NCBI GenBank assembly: GCA_017519185.1
Contig: JAFWSX010000023.1
Span: 62,001-126,000 of the forward strand
Reading direction: 5' to 3'
DNA length: 64,000 bases
From: Bacteroidales bacterium
Lineage (GTDB): Bacteria > Bacteroidota > Bacteroidia > Bacteroidales > UBA932
In this document: positions 43,462 to 52,787 of the stretch, piece after piece
Layout of the letters: each line of letters begins with the position of its first letter
Numbering within the stretch: position 1 is the first letter of the stretch
Notes under the pieces: generated by a model
Databases searched by the model: none
What the model saw: the letters and a program-made list of their open reading frames with translations, nothing else
Told to the model about the DNA's origin: nothing
Made by a program: the position numbers and the translations under genes

Positions 43462-44577
43462 TTATTCGGCAAAAGATGCCTCGAGGAGGAACACCATTTC
43501 CTCTGCCGCACGAGCGGCCGCCCCACCCCTGCCAAGCAGCTGCTTCACTTTGGCACAGTCCTCGAGCTGGGCCGACCGGCAGCTTTCGTTGCTGACGAGC
43601 CTGAGCAGTTCTTCAAGAACTTTTTCAGCAGTGAAGTCTTTCTGGATGAGTTCTTCGAACACTTGTCTGTCCAGCATTATGTTGACCAGCGAGATGTATC
43701 TGGTCTTAAGCATCAGCCTGGCGATCCTGTATGACACGGGGTTCATCGCGTACACCACCACCTGGGGAACGGACAGCAGCGCAGCTTCGAGACTGGCGGT
43801 TCCGGAGTCGATGACTGCCGCCGCGGCGTTGCCAAGCACGGTATAGGTGCGGTCACGCACCAGTTCTATGGAAGAATCTTTCAGGTATTCATCATAAACG
43901 GCATCATCGATGGACGGTGCCGCGGCAATCACCATCCTGTAGTCCCGCAGGCTGCTGGATGCGACAAGCTTTTCAAGCTCGAGAAACACCGGCATCGTTC
44001 GGCTTATCTCCATCTTGCGGCTTCCGGGCAGCAGGGCGATGTAAGGCCGGGATTCCTCATCTGCAGGGGCCTCGCATCTTACTGTGTCCACGAGCGGATT
44101 GCCTACATAGACGGCTTCGATGTTGTGCTTGCGGAAATAGTCCAGCTCGAAGGGAAATATCACAAAGAGGCGGTCGACCCATTTCCTCAGTTTCTTAACC
44201 CGGCGTTCCCTGGTCGCCCAGACCTTCGGGGCTATGTACCAGAAAACCTTTATTCCGCGGCGCGAGGCGAAGCGGGCGATGCGAAGGTTGAAGCCCGGAT
44301 AGTCGATAAGGATCACTGCATCGGGTTGCCACGCGCTGATGTCGGACTTGCAGAAAGCGATGTTGCGGAATATCGTTCCTGCCTTTCGGAGTACCTCGAC
44401 AACTCCCATCACGGCACTTTCCCGGTAATCACGCACAAGCTGAACCCCCTCAGCAGCCATCTTGCCGCCGCCCCAGGCACGGAACTGAGCCTGTCCGTCG
44501 CGGTCTTTGAGGGCCCTTACCAGCCCGGCGCCGTGGAGGTCGCCGGAGGCTTCGCCTGCTATGATGTAATATTTCAC
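43462..44577 (-). CDS. lpxB: Lipid-A-disaccharide synthase
   Basis: 371 residues, GT19 enzyme that joins UDP-2,3-diacylglucosamine and lipid X into lipid A disaccharide at the inner membrane. The N-terminus KYYIIAGEASGDLHGAGLVRAL and the LLPGSRKMEISRTMPVF loop are typical. It starts with GTG (44577-44575), 4 nt after the surE stop; no nearby ATG fits. The surE-lpxB order recurs in Bacteroidetes. Confidence 0.95.
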   Translation of the reverse strand: MKYYIIAGEASGDLHGAGLVRALKDRDGQAQFRAWGGGKMAAEGVQLVRDYRESAVMGVVEVLRKAGTIFRNIAFCKSDISAWQPDAVILIDYPGFNLRIARFASRRGIKVFWYIAPKVWATRERRVKKLRKWVDRLFVIFPFELDYFRKHNIEAVYVGNPLVDTVRCEAPADEESRPYIALLPGSRKMEISRTMPVFLELEKLVASSSLRDYRMVIAAAPSIDDAVYDEYLKDSSIELVRDRTYTVLGNAAAAVIDSGTASLEAALLSVPQVVVYAMNPVSYRIARLMLKTRYISLVNIMLDRQVFEELIQKDFTAEKVLEELLRLVSNESCRSAQLEDCAKVKQLLGRGGAAARAAEEMVFLLEASFAE

Positions 44578-44581
44578 GGAA

Positions 44582-45379
44582 CTAAAGCTTCCACAAATGG
44601 GACAGCCTGTCTTTCTCGTTGTAATTCGTGGTGTCGATCTTATGGGGCACGATGGTGATATAGCCGTCGGCCAGCAATATATGGTCCGCCTCCGCGGCAG
44701 TAGTTTTCATCTCATAGTCCACGAACTGCCCTACCATCCAGTAGAACTCGCGGCCGTGACCGTCCCAGCTTCTCTGGAACTCTTTCTCCCAACGGCCGTT
44801 GCCCTGATGGGCAAACCTGATGCCTTTGATCTGGTCGACGGGAAGGTCGGGGAAATTCACGTTGAGGTAAGTCTGATGCACAGGCGGAATCTCGAACATC
44901 TGGTCGAGTATCCTCGGAAGGAAATGGAGAACCGCCGAGAAATCGGCATCCTCGGCGTGGGTGTCTATAGAAAGGCCTATCGAAGGAATGCCATAGAGGC
45001 TGCCTTCCTTGTTGGCTCCGAGAGTGCCAGAGTACAGCGCTGCGGCGGAGGCGTTGGAACCGTGGTTGATTCCGGAAACGAACAGGTCCGGATGGATTCC
45101 TCTCTCGATGCACATATTCGCCATCATCTTGGCGCAGTCGGCCGGTGTGCCGTTCATATAGTAGCAGCTCAGGCTTCCTTTGCCCTCTTCTGCCTCGTGA
45201 TATGCATAGCGGGTCACATACAGCGGATCTTCCATACTCAGCGCCATCGATCTTGCCGACTGGGGGTTCTTCGGAGCCACCAGCAGGACGTTTCCATATT
45301 TTCTCAGGAATTCAGCCACTTCAGTCAAACCTCGGGCTGTATATGAATCGTCGTTAGTCAATAAAATTTCTCTTGTCAT
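44582..45379 (-). CDS. surE: 5'/3'-nucleotidase SurE
   Basis: 265 residues, metal-dependent survival-protein nucleotidase acting on nucleoside monophosphates. ILLTNDDSYTARGL holds the metal-binding Asp pair (the usual Gly after it is Ser here); SGINHGSNASAAALYSGTLGA is the second signature. The ATG at 45379 was chosen over the longer frame starting 45403. A TAACTTTG -7 box lies at 45408-45401. It leads the chain surE-lpxB-HAMP-trkH-recD-DPP IV. Confidence 0.94.
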   Translation of the reverse strand: MTREILLTNDDSYTARGLTEVAEFLRKYGNVLLVAPKNPQSARSMALSMEDPLYVTRYAYHEAEEGKGSLSCYYMNGTPADCAKMMANMCIERGIHPDLFVSGINHGSNASAAALYSGTLGANKEGSLYGIPSIGLSIDTHAEDADFSAVLHFLPRILDQMFEIPPVHQTYLNVNFPDLPVDQIKGIRFAHQGNGRWEKEFQRSWDGHGREFYWMVGQFVDYEMKTTAAEADHILLADGYITIVPHKIDTTNYNEKDRLSHLWKL

Positions 45380-45400
45380 TCTGTTGAAAACTTGCAGCAG

Positions 45401-45438
45401 CAAAGTTACTTAATATAATAATTATTTTTTTACCTTTG
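45401..45438. promoter_or_regulatory. Divergent promoters of surE and gapA
   Basis: Minus strand TAACTTTG (45408-45401) for surE and plus strand TACCTTTG (45431-45438) for gapA both match TAnnTTTG. gapA would have a long leader of about 80 nt, in contrast to most genes here, while the surE leader is about 15-20 nt. Confidence 0.5.
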
Positions 45439-45510
45439 CACGGTTTCCGGAAAAAGTTTCGAAAACAACTGATTTTCAGATAAAGTCCTAAATTTTTTAT
45501 ACTCACATAA

Positions 45511-46539
<1,029 letters not shown>

Positions 46540-46561
46540 TCTTTTTTAGCAACATACATCG

Positions 46562-46597
46562 AAAACGGCCCGGCACCCCCGAGCCGTTTTTTTTTGC
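46562..46597 (+). terminator. gapA terminator
   Basis: AAAACGGC and GCCGTTTT form the stem around a C-rich loop, followed by a run of nine or more T. It lies 22 nt after the gapA stop codon. Confidence 0.85.
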
Positions 46598-46655
46598 ACT
46601 GTTTTCAACATTCAGACGTATGGTAGCAATGATTGTCAATACCGATCGCATGGCA

Positions 46656-46824
46656 GAGGGGAGTAAAGCAAGGCCTTCGGGGGGTTCCGTGAGCTGACGC
46701 TCACTCCAATCCCTCCCAACGCCATCATCGTCATTGCTTACGCAATAACTCGCTGTCGTCGGGTCCCTCCCGCTCTGCACGCCGCGGGTGGCCAGCCCCC
46801 GCTCAGGCCTTCTTTACTCCCCTC
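46656..46824 (-). repeat. Structured intergenic element, copy 1
   Basis: Read on the minus strand, it is closed by a ~20-bp stem (arms 46824-46805 and 46676-46656) with one bulged G on the 3' side. Inside, in order: GAG then TGGCCACCC (46794-46786), a CGAGTT-ATTGC-GTAA-GCAAT-GACGA hairpin, a GGGAGGG block and a perfect GTGAGC-GTCA-GCTCAC hairpin (46704-46689). The layout and conserved blocks are shared with copy 2, while the stem sequences differ but stay paired. No coding potential is seen. Likely a structured RNA or a hairpin DNA element; function unknown. Confidence 0.65.
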
Positions 46825-46888
46825 ATACCTGCTTCCCAACATGCTTATTATAGGCAATCGCGTCAGTATGCCACATACCTGTACTGTA

Positions 46889-47050
46889 TCAGATTGGAAA
46901 GAAGGTCTGAGGGAACATGGCCACCCCGGCCAGGGAAGAGGGAGGTTGCCTGCTGGATACGAGTTCTGCGAAGCAGGACGAAGTAGACAGGAGGAGGGTA
47001 CGAAGGAGCGAAGCGACTGAGCTTCCAGAAGACCTTGCTTTCCAATCTGA
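46889..47050 (+). repeat. Structured intergenic element, copy 2
   Basis: Read on the plus strand, it is closed by a 20-bp stem (46889-46908 with 47030-47050) that is perfect apart from one bulged G on the 3' side, the same place as in copy 1. Inside: GAG then TGGCCACCC (46918-46926), a CGAGTT-CTGC-GAA-GCAG-GACGA hairpin (46960-46980), a GGAGGG block and a GAAG/CTTC-closed segment. It ends 21 bp before the yggS stop codon, downstream of that convergent gene. Confidence 0.65.
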
Positions 47051-47071
47051 TTTCAGCGAGGAAATAAATCA

Positions 47072-47722
47072 CTACCTGGCACCGAAGATGGCGGTGCCGA
47101 TGCGTACCATTGTGGAGCCGCACTCGATGGCGATTTCGTAGTCGCCGGTCATTCCCATAGATATCTCGGGCTTTTCAATTCCGGCAATCGCGGCGATTTC
47201 TGAGCAGATGGATGCCGCATTCGAAAATTCACGACGGACCTGGTCTGTATCGTCGGTGAAAGTAGCCATGGCCATCACACCGCGCAGCCGCACGTTCGGA
47301 AAATCCGCCATACGTGACGCAAGATCCACAGCCTCCTCACGCGAAAGCCCGTGCTTAGTAGCCTCCGAAGCCACGAACACTTCAAGAAGGATATCCTGAA
47401 CCTTTGAGATTTTCGCCGCCTGGTCATTGACAGCCTTGAGCAGATGCTCGCTGTCAATCGACTGGATGAGCGCAGCGTAAGGCACCACGTTCTTCACCTT
47501 GTTGGTCTGGAGATGACCGATGAAATGCCATTCTATGTCCGCAGGCAGCTGGCGCGCCTTGTCCTGGAACTCGAGAGGCCTGTTCTCGCCGAACACCCTC
47601 TGCCCTGCCTCATACGCCTCCATCAGAGCCTCAACAGGCTTGAACTTGGAAACGGCCACCAGCTTTACGCCGGCAGGCAGACTGTTCCTGAAAAAAGCTA
47701 TCTGGTCACCGATGACGCCCAT
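47072..47722 (-). CDS. YggS-family pyridoxal-phosphate homeostasis protein
   Basis: 216 residues, a PLP-binding TIM barrel without known catalysis, involved in B6 and amino-acid balance. The PLP Lys lies in LVAVSKFKPVEAL, and FGENRPLEFQDK, HFIGHLQTNKVKNV and SMGMTGDYEIAIECGSTMVRIG match the family closely. The start overlaps the yidC stop as TAATG. It is the end of the DUF349-yidC-yggS group. Confidence 0.95.
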   Translation of the reverse strand: MGVIGDQIAFFRNSLPAGVKLVAVSKFKPVEALMEAYEAGQRVFGENRPLEFQDKARQLPADIEWHFIGHLQTNKVKNVVPYAALIQSIDSEHLLKAVNDQAAKISKVQDILLEVFVASEATKHGLSREEAVDLASRMADFPNVRLRGVMAMATFTDDTDQVRREFSNAASICSEIAAIAGIEKPEISMGMTGDYEIAIECGSTMVRIGTAIFGAR

Positions 47723-49629
47723 TACTTGCGCTGAGCCTTCTGCTGTTGCTGCTGGATCTTGTAGGCTTCCTCAAGACGCTGCTGGAATTTAGACTTCTTG
47801 GGGGCTTCCTTGGAATCGGCCTTCTGCTTCAGCTGGGCATAGAGCTTGTCCTCGTCGATGAACCACTTGCGGATGGCAAAGTTCTGGCCGACCGTGAACA
47901 GGTTCGACAGCAGGTAATAGTAGCTCAGACCGGCTGAGAAATTGTTACAGAGGCAAACCATGAAGATGGGCATGAACCATACCGACATAAACTTCATTCC
48001 GGGCATTTGCTGGGACGAAGCGGCACTGTTAGAATCGAAAGTCATCTTCGAATATGCCCACATCGAAATACCCATCAGCAATGCGAACAGAGAGATGTGG
48101 TCTCCGTAGAGAGGCAGCCTGAATCCGAAATCCAGGATGGAATCGTAGCAGCTGAGGTCTTCCGCCCAGAGGAACGGCTGCTGACGGAGCTCGAACGAAG
48201 CAGGGAAGAAACGGAACATCGCGTAGAGCAGAGGGAACTGGAAGAGCAACGGCAGACAGCCGCCGAACGTGCTCACACCAGCCTTCTTGTACAAATCCAT
48301 CGTAGCCTGCTGGCGTTTCATTGCGTCAGCCTCCTTGGGATAACGTGCGTTGATCTTCTCAACCTCCGGCTTGAGCACCCTCATCTTGGCTGAAGAAGCG
48401 TAAGACTTGTAGGTGAAAGGCGAAATCACAAGCTTCAGCATAATGGTCAGGATCAGGATGATCAGACCATAGCTGGAGATGGACTTGTGCAGCCAGTTGA
48501 ACACCGGAATGAGGATATACTTGTTGATGGAGCCGACCAGCCATCCTCCGAGAGGAATCAGCTTGTCAAACTTCATGTCGTAGCCCTTGAGGACGGGATA
48601 GTGGTTGGGAACGAAGAAGAACTGGAAGTTCTTGCTGAAATCTGCACTCTTCTCTCCGTATTCCACATTGAGGACAGCAGCATCGTGCATCAGATACTTG
48701 TCCGGATTGCTCTCCGCATAGGTTTGGCCACCCACGTCTCCCGAACTGAAGTTGTCGGCAGCCACAAGGATAGACGAGAAGAACTGCTGCTTGAAGGCAA
48801 CCCACTGGGTCTGGCCGGCAAGCGATTCACTTCCGCCATCCTTGCGCATCGATATCTCCTTCACGTTATCATTGTCCGCATAGCGGAATGCAACGCTTGA
48901 ATAGTTCTTTTCGTTGTCATAACCTTTCTCAAGACGAGGCACGTCCCAGGCCCACGAAACAGTGAACGAATATGCGCTGCGGGGAATGTACTCGTCCATA
49001 CCCACGAAGTGCAGGTCCATGTCCACGAAGTAATCGTCAGACGAAAGCGTATAAAGATTCTCGATGTATGAATTCTCGTCGAAATACAGACGCATAGCGA
49101 CGCTGTGGTCCGTCGTACTTGCTATGCGATAGTTGAAGTCCTCAGTGTTGATGTACTGCCCTGCGTCGAGTTCGATGTCGAAATTGCTGTTGCGGCGGGC
49201 GTCCACCAGATAGAGGGCGGTGCTGTCGTACTTATAGAATTCCTTTACAAGGACCTCGGCAACCTGCGCACCTTTAGTGGAGATGCCGACCTTGATCTTG
49301 TCATTTTCGAGATAAACTATGCTGCCTGCAGAATCAGCCGCGGCTGCATTGAGGAATTCGCTTTTGTAGTATGCTGTCTGTGCTGCGGCGCTGTCGGAAA
49401 CGACGGGCAGCTCGCCTTCCTGAAGAATTCTTGCAAGCTCTACAGAATCAGCCTCCGGGTATGCCTCGGCCGCAGCCCTCAATGCTTCAGCCCTCTCGAT
49501 GGAGTCACGAACCCTGCTCTCCTCAAGTTGGGCTGCCTGCTGCTTGTTGAACTGCCTTGTGTTATACCAGCTGAATGCAAAAAGGATCAGACCGATCAGT
49601 GCAAATCCGATAATGCTTTTCCTATCCAT
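47722..49629 (-). CDS. yidC: Membrane protein insertase YidC
   Basis: 635 residues. It inserts and folds inner-membrane proteins alone or with SecYEG. One N-terminal helix (IIGFALIGLILFAFSWYNT), a large periplasmic beta domain to about residue 360, then the conserved five-helix core containing KSISSYGLIILILTIMLKLV and LYKKAGVSTFGGCLPLLFQFPLLYAMFRFFP. The C-terminus is Lys/Gln-rich (KIQQQQQKAQRK). It overlaps DUF349 by 8 nt and yggS by 1 nt. Confidence 0.97.
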   Translation of the reverse strand: MDRKSIIGFALIGLILFAFSWYNTRQFNKQQAAQLEESRVRDSIERAEALRAAAEAYPEADSVELARILQEGELPVVSDSAAAQTAYYKSEFLNAAAADSAGSIVYLENDKIKVGISTKGAQVAEVLVKEFYKYDSTALYLVDARRNSNFDIELDAGQYINTEDFNYRIASTTDHSVAMRLYFDENSYIENLYTLSSDDYFVDMDLHFVGMDEYIPRSAYSFTVSWAWDVPRLEKGYDNEKNYSSVAFRYADNDNVKEISMRKDGGSESLAGQTQWVAFKQQFFSSILVAADNFSSGDVGGQTYAESNPDKYLMHDAAVLNVEYGEKSADFSKNFQFFFVPNHYPVLKGYDMKFDKLIPLGGWLVGSINKYILIPVFNWLHKSISSYGLIILILTIMLKLVISPFTYKSYASSAKMRVLKPEVEKINARYPKEADAMKRQQATMDLYKKAGVSTFGGCLPLLFQFPLLYAMFRFFPASFELRQQPFLWAEDLSCYDSILDFGFRLPLYGDHISLFALLMGISMWAYSKMTFDSNSAASSQQMPGMKFMSVWFMPIFMVCLCNNFSAGLSYYYLLSNLFTVGQNFAIRKWFIDEDKLYAQLKQKADSKEAPKKSKFQQRLEEAYKIQQQQQKAQRK

Positions 49630-51517
49630 TCTCCTGCCCGTTCTCCTTTTCGTCCAGTGATTTTATCTTCTGTTCAAGGTCTGCAAGTTCTTGTTTGGCC
49701 ACTTCTATCTTGCTTGAAAGCTCTGCCAGGAGCGACTCGGCGTTCTTGCTCTTGGCGAAGAAGCCCATGTTGTTCTCCCAGGTAGCTATATCCTGCTCCA
49801 TCTTGAGGAACTTCTGGATGAGACGGTCCTTCTCTGAAGGAGTCTTTGAATATGACTTGGCGTGCTGCTCGCCATAGCGCTTCCTGAAGCGTGAAACCCT
49901 GTCGGAAGGCTCGGCTGCTGAACCGAACTTGTCGCTGATGGCTTTGTTGTATGCGCTCTGGACATTGGCCTTGACCTTCAGCGGAACGAATCCGATTTCG
50001 TTCCAGCGGGCCTGGAAGTCGCTGAGAGCTTCCTTGTCGGCATCGGTGCCTGCCAGTTCATATGCGTTGATCTCTTCGATCAGGGCATTCTTGGCGGCGA
50101 GGTTGTCGTCATACTGGCTGTCCTGGTCTGAGAAATGCTTGTCGCGGCTCTCGAAGAAAGCGTCACAGGCTGCGCGGAATCTCTTCCATATCTGCTCTGA
50201 TTTCTTGCGTGAAACAGGGCCGATCTCCTTCCACTGCTTCTGCAGGTTGATCAGAAGGTCAGAGGTCTTCTTCCACTCCGTGCTGTTCGCAACGGCTTCG
50301 GCCTGCTCGCAGAGAGCAATCTTCTTCTCCATATTCTCCTGCATCTGATCCTTGAAGCCGTTGTAGAACTCCCTCTTGGCAGCATAGAACTTGTCGCAGG
50401 CTGCGCGGAAGCGTTCATATATCTTCTGGTTGTCCTTCTTAGAAGCGAAACCGATGGTGCGCCATTCCTTCTGGATGTTCTCGATCTCCTTTGAGAGTGC
50501 ATTCCAGGTGTTGGAGTCCTTAACCTCGCGTTCTTCTATCTCTTCTACCTTCTCGCAAAGGGCGGCCTTTGCCTCGAGGTTCTGCTGCTGGTTGCCTTTC
50601 TGCGACTCGAAATATGCCTGATGCTTCTTGTTGACAACAGAAGTGGCGGCCTTGAACCTCTCCCAGATAGACTCGCGGTGCTCCTTGTCGACGGGGCCGT
50701 ATTCCTTCCACTCGTCGTGGAGCTTCTGGATCTCGCGGAATGCCGCTACAGCATTGTCGCTTTCTGCCAGAGCCTCTGCCCTCTCGCAAAGTTTCTCCTT
50801 GGCTTCGAGGTTCTTCTTGAAATCGAGGTCGCGGAGCTCGCGGTTGATCTTTACATAATCATAGAAAGCTTCTACATAATGGCTGTAGGTCTCATAGAGG
50901 TCCTTGGCCTTGGTGGGAGGTACGGCGCCTGCCGCACGCCACCTGTTCTGCAGTTCCCTGAATGCGGGATATGCAGTGCCGAGGTCACCGGGATTGTCGA
51001 CCAGCACTTTGAGCTCGTCGATGATCCTGCACTTGGTCTCGTAGTTCTCTTCCTTCTTCTGGTTGAGCTCCTGGACGTATTTACCCCTGACGGTCTTGTA
51101 CTGACCATAAAGATCCTTGAAACCTCTTTCTATCTCTGCGAAAGGATTGACTGACACATCTTCGCTTTCCTGCTGGGCTTCTGCTTCGGGGGCTGCGGCC
51201 TCTGTCTCGGCTTCCTCAGCTGCTTCAGCAGCCTGCTGTGCGACGGCGGTCTCTACGGGCTGGAAACCTGCTGCGATCTTTTCCTTTTTCAGAGTCTTGT
51301 AGAATGCGGCCTTGATGCCTTCGGCATACTTGTAAAGCTGCTGGACATCGCCTTTGTCAAGCAATTCCTGGAAAAGGTCGACAAGTTCCTTAAGTCCTTT
51401 GTTCGAATAGTCAATAATTTCCTCGACGGGAGCAGCGACTGCTTCCGGATTCGTAACTACGGGTTGCTCCACGTTGTTTTCAACTTCTGAAGCAATCGGT
51501 TTCATATCTTCACTCAT
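49622..51517 (-). CDS. DUF349 repeat protein
   Basis: 631 residues. After an acidic, Ala/Glu-rich N-terminal ~120 residues come about five DUF349 helical repeats, each with a W-x(n)-G-x-V/A core (for example EIQKLHDEWKEYGPVDKEHRE and NLQKQWKEIGPVSRKKSEQI). The protein ends in a coiled coil rich in Lys, Glu and Leu. The family is soluble and of unknown function. The ATG at 51517 was chosen because the longer frame starts with TTG at 51526. It leads the yidC-yggS group. Confidence 0.93.
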   Translation of the reverse strand: MSEDMKPIASEVENNVEQPVVTNPEAVAAPVEEIIDYSNKGLKELVDLFQELLDKGDVQQLYKYAEGIKAAFYKTLKKEKIAAGFQPVETAVAQQAAEAAEEAETEAAAPEAEAQQESEDVSVNPFAEIERGFKDLYGQYKTVRGKYVQELNQKKEENYETKCRIIDELKVLVDNPGDLGTAYPAFRELQNRWRAAGAVPPTKAKDLYETYSHYVEAFYDYVKINRELRDLDFKKNLEAKEKLCERAEALAESDNAVAAFREIQKLHDEWKEYGPVDKEHRESIWERFKAATSVVNKKHQAYFESQKGNQQQNLEAKAALCEKVEEIEEREVKDSNTWNALSKEIENIQKEWRTIGFASKKDNQKIYERFRAACDKFYAAKREFYNGFKDQMQENMEKKIALCEQAEAVANSTEWKKTSDLLINLQKQWKEIGPVSRKKSEQIWKRFRAACDAFFESRDKHFSDQDSQYDDNLAAKNALIEEINAYELAGTDADKEALSDFQARWNEIGFVPLKVKANVQSAYNKAISDKFGSAAEPSDRVSRFRKRYGEQHAKSYSKTPSEKDRLIQKFLKMEQDIATWENNMGFFAKSKNAESLLAELSSKIEVAKQELADLEQKIKSLDEKENGQENG

Positions 51518-51539
51518 GGGGTACAAATAATAATTAAGC

Positions 51540-51570
51540 TTGCAAATATAACACTTTTAAAATATTTTTG
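51540..51570. promoter_or_regulatory. Overlapping divergent promoters of trmD and DUF349
   Basis: Plus strand: TTG (51540-51542), 20 nt, TATTTTTG (51563-51570). Minus strand: TATATTTG (51550-51543). The -33 of trmD abuts the -7 of the DUF349 gene, so the two promoters compete for the same DNA. The trmD transcript would start almost at its ATG (51576). Confidence 0.6.
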
Positions 51571-51575
51571 CGCAT

Positions 51576-52256
51576 ATGAGGATTGATATTCTTTCTGCCG
51601 TTCCGGAATTGCTGGAGAGCCCGCTGAATTACTCTATAGTCAAGCGCGCCAAAGACAAAAACCTTGTGGACATACACATCCACAACATCCGGGATTATGG
51701 TCTCGGCAACTACCGCCAGATCGACGACTACGCATACGGCGGAGACGCCGGTATGGTTATGATGGTCGAGCCCATCTTCAACATCATCGAGAAACTCAAG
51801 AAGGAACGCGACTACGACGAAGTGATCTACACATCTCCCGATGGGAAGATCCTGGACCAGGCCTGCGCAAACCACCTCAGCTGCCTGCAGAACATCATTA
51901 TACTCTGCGGACACTACAAAGGCATCGACCAGCGCATCCGCGACCATCTCATCACCCTTGAGATTTCTGCAGGAGACTATGTTCTGAGCGGAGGAGAGCT
52001 CCCTGCCGCCATCATCACCGACGCGGTGGTGCGCCTCATCCCGGGAGCCCTTGGCGACGAGACCTCCGCGCTGAGCGATTCTTTCCAGGACGAGCTGCTC
52101 TCCCCTCCCATCTACACCCGGCCGGCAGACTTCAACGGCTGGAAGGTGCCGGAAGTGCTTCTCAGCGGCAATCCTAAACTCATCAAGGCCTGGCAGGACG
52201 AGCAGGCGCTGGAGCGGACGAAGAGGCTCCGCCCCAACCTTTTGTCCAAAAATTGA
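51576..52256 (+). CDS. trmD: tRNA (guanine-N1-)-methyltransferase
   Basis: 226 residues, SPOUT enzyme methylating G37 of tRNAs. [21 protein letters not shown] opens the protein; the trefoil-knot S-adenosylmethionine site is [10 protein letters not shown] then [15 protein letters not shown] and [15 protein letters not shown]. It stands alone, not with rpsP-rimM-rplS as in many bacteria. A consensus promoter ends 5 nt before the ATG, predicting a leaderless mRNA. Confidence 0.97.
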   Translation: MRIDILSAVPELLESPLNYSIVKRAKDKNLVDIHIHNIRDYGLGNYRQIDDYAYGGDAGMVMMVEPIFNIIEKLKKERDYDEVIYTSPDGKILDQACANHLSCLQNIIILCGHYKGIDQRIRDHLITLEISAGDYVLSGGELPAAIITDAVVRLIPGALGDETSALSDSFQDELLSPPIYTRPADFNGWKVPEVLLSGNPKLIKAWQDEQALERTKRLRPNLLSKN

Positions 52257-52276
52257 ATTTTTTGGCCAGCTTTTTG

Positions 52277-52284
52277 TATTTTTG
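52277..52284 (+). promoter_or_regulatory. -7 box of the lipoprotein pair
   Basis: TATTTTTG, 32 nt before the ATG of the first small lipoprotein gene. No comparable box precedes the second copy (only the weaker TATTTTCA), so both are probably on one transcript. Confidence 0.5.
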
Positions 52285-52316
52285 TCCTGACAACAAATCA
52301 AATTTTTCTTTTTGTA

Positions 52317-52529
52317 ATGAAAAAAGTTATTCTGGCATTATTGCTTGCAGTATGTGTTGCAGGATTGAGCAGCTGCTCTAAACAATGCTATTGCAAGGCA
52401 TCGGTCAACGGTAAGGCGGTCAAAGGCAACACCTATTTCCTTGAAGAAGGAAAGAAGTGCAGCGACTACAACTACAAAGGCGTATGGGAGACCACAGCCG
52501 TCGAGTACACTTGCGCCGATACGATGTAA
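52317..52529 (+). CDS. Cysteine-rich small lipoprotein, copy 1
   Basis: 70 residues: signal peptide, lipobox LSSC with the lipidated Cys at position 20, then a 50-residue mature part. Four further Cys at 24, 26, 48 and 66 are all kept in copy 2, enough for two disulfides; the motif is SKxCYCKA...GKKCSDYNY...VEYxC. No known family was recognised. It is followed by its paralogue and by a MauE-thioredoxin fusion gene, suggesting a redox link in the periplasm. Confidence 0.8.
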   Translation: MKKVILALLLAVCVAGLSSCSKQCYCKASVNGKAVKGNTYFLEEGKKCSDYNYKGVWETTAVEYTCADTM

Positions 52530-52574
52530 TTTTTAGTATTTTCATATAAACAAACCCATTAAACACTTTTCATA

Positions 52575-52787
52575 ATGAAAAAAGTTCTATTTGCATTATT
52601 GGTTCTGGCTTGTGTAGCAGGCCTGAGCAGCTGCTCTAAGAAATGCTATTGCAAAGCAATGGTCAACGGCAAAGAGCAGGTCGGCAGCACTGTCACTCTC
52701 GACGACGGAAAGAAATGTAGCGATTACAACTACAAAGCAACTCTCCTTGGAGAAACTGTCGAGTACAAATGCACAATGACTCTCTAA
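52575..52787 (+). CDS. Cysteine-rich small lipoprotein, copy 2
   Basis: 70 residues and the same architecture as copy 1: 44 of 70 positions are identical in an ungapped comparison, with Cys 20, 24, 26, 48 and 66 in register. The most variable parts are residues 34-44 and 55-61. The last 19 nt overlap the start of the MauE-thioredoxin gene. A recent tandem duplication that has since diverged is the simplest history. Confidence 0.8.
   Translation: MKKVLFALLVLACVAGLSSCSKKCYCKAMVNGKEQVGSTVTLDDGKKCSDYNYKATLLGETVEYKCTMTL

Larger units (their letters stand above)
46540..47071. other. 532-bp non-coding interval between gapA and yggS
   Basis: It holds the gapA terminator, then two structured elements of about 165 nt in opposite orientation (46656-46824 and 46889-47050). 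Short open frames across it (minus 46529-46780 and 46863-47123, plus 46917-47141) show no family resemblance, have odd composition and run through the hairpins, so they are not called as genes. Confidence 0.7.

Noticed and set aside
46656-47050. The paired elements as a MITE or decayed insertion sequence
   Set aside because: Copies of a MITE should share terminal repeat sequence; here the terminal arms differ between copies while pairing is kept, and no target-site duplication is evident.
46863-47141. Short open frames on both strands between gapA and yggS
   Set aside because: They run through the hairpin elements, overlap each other, and show no family resemblance or plausible start context.
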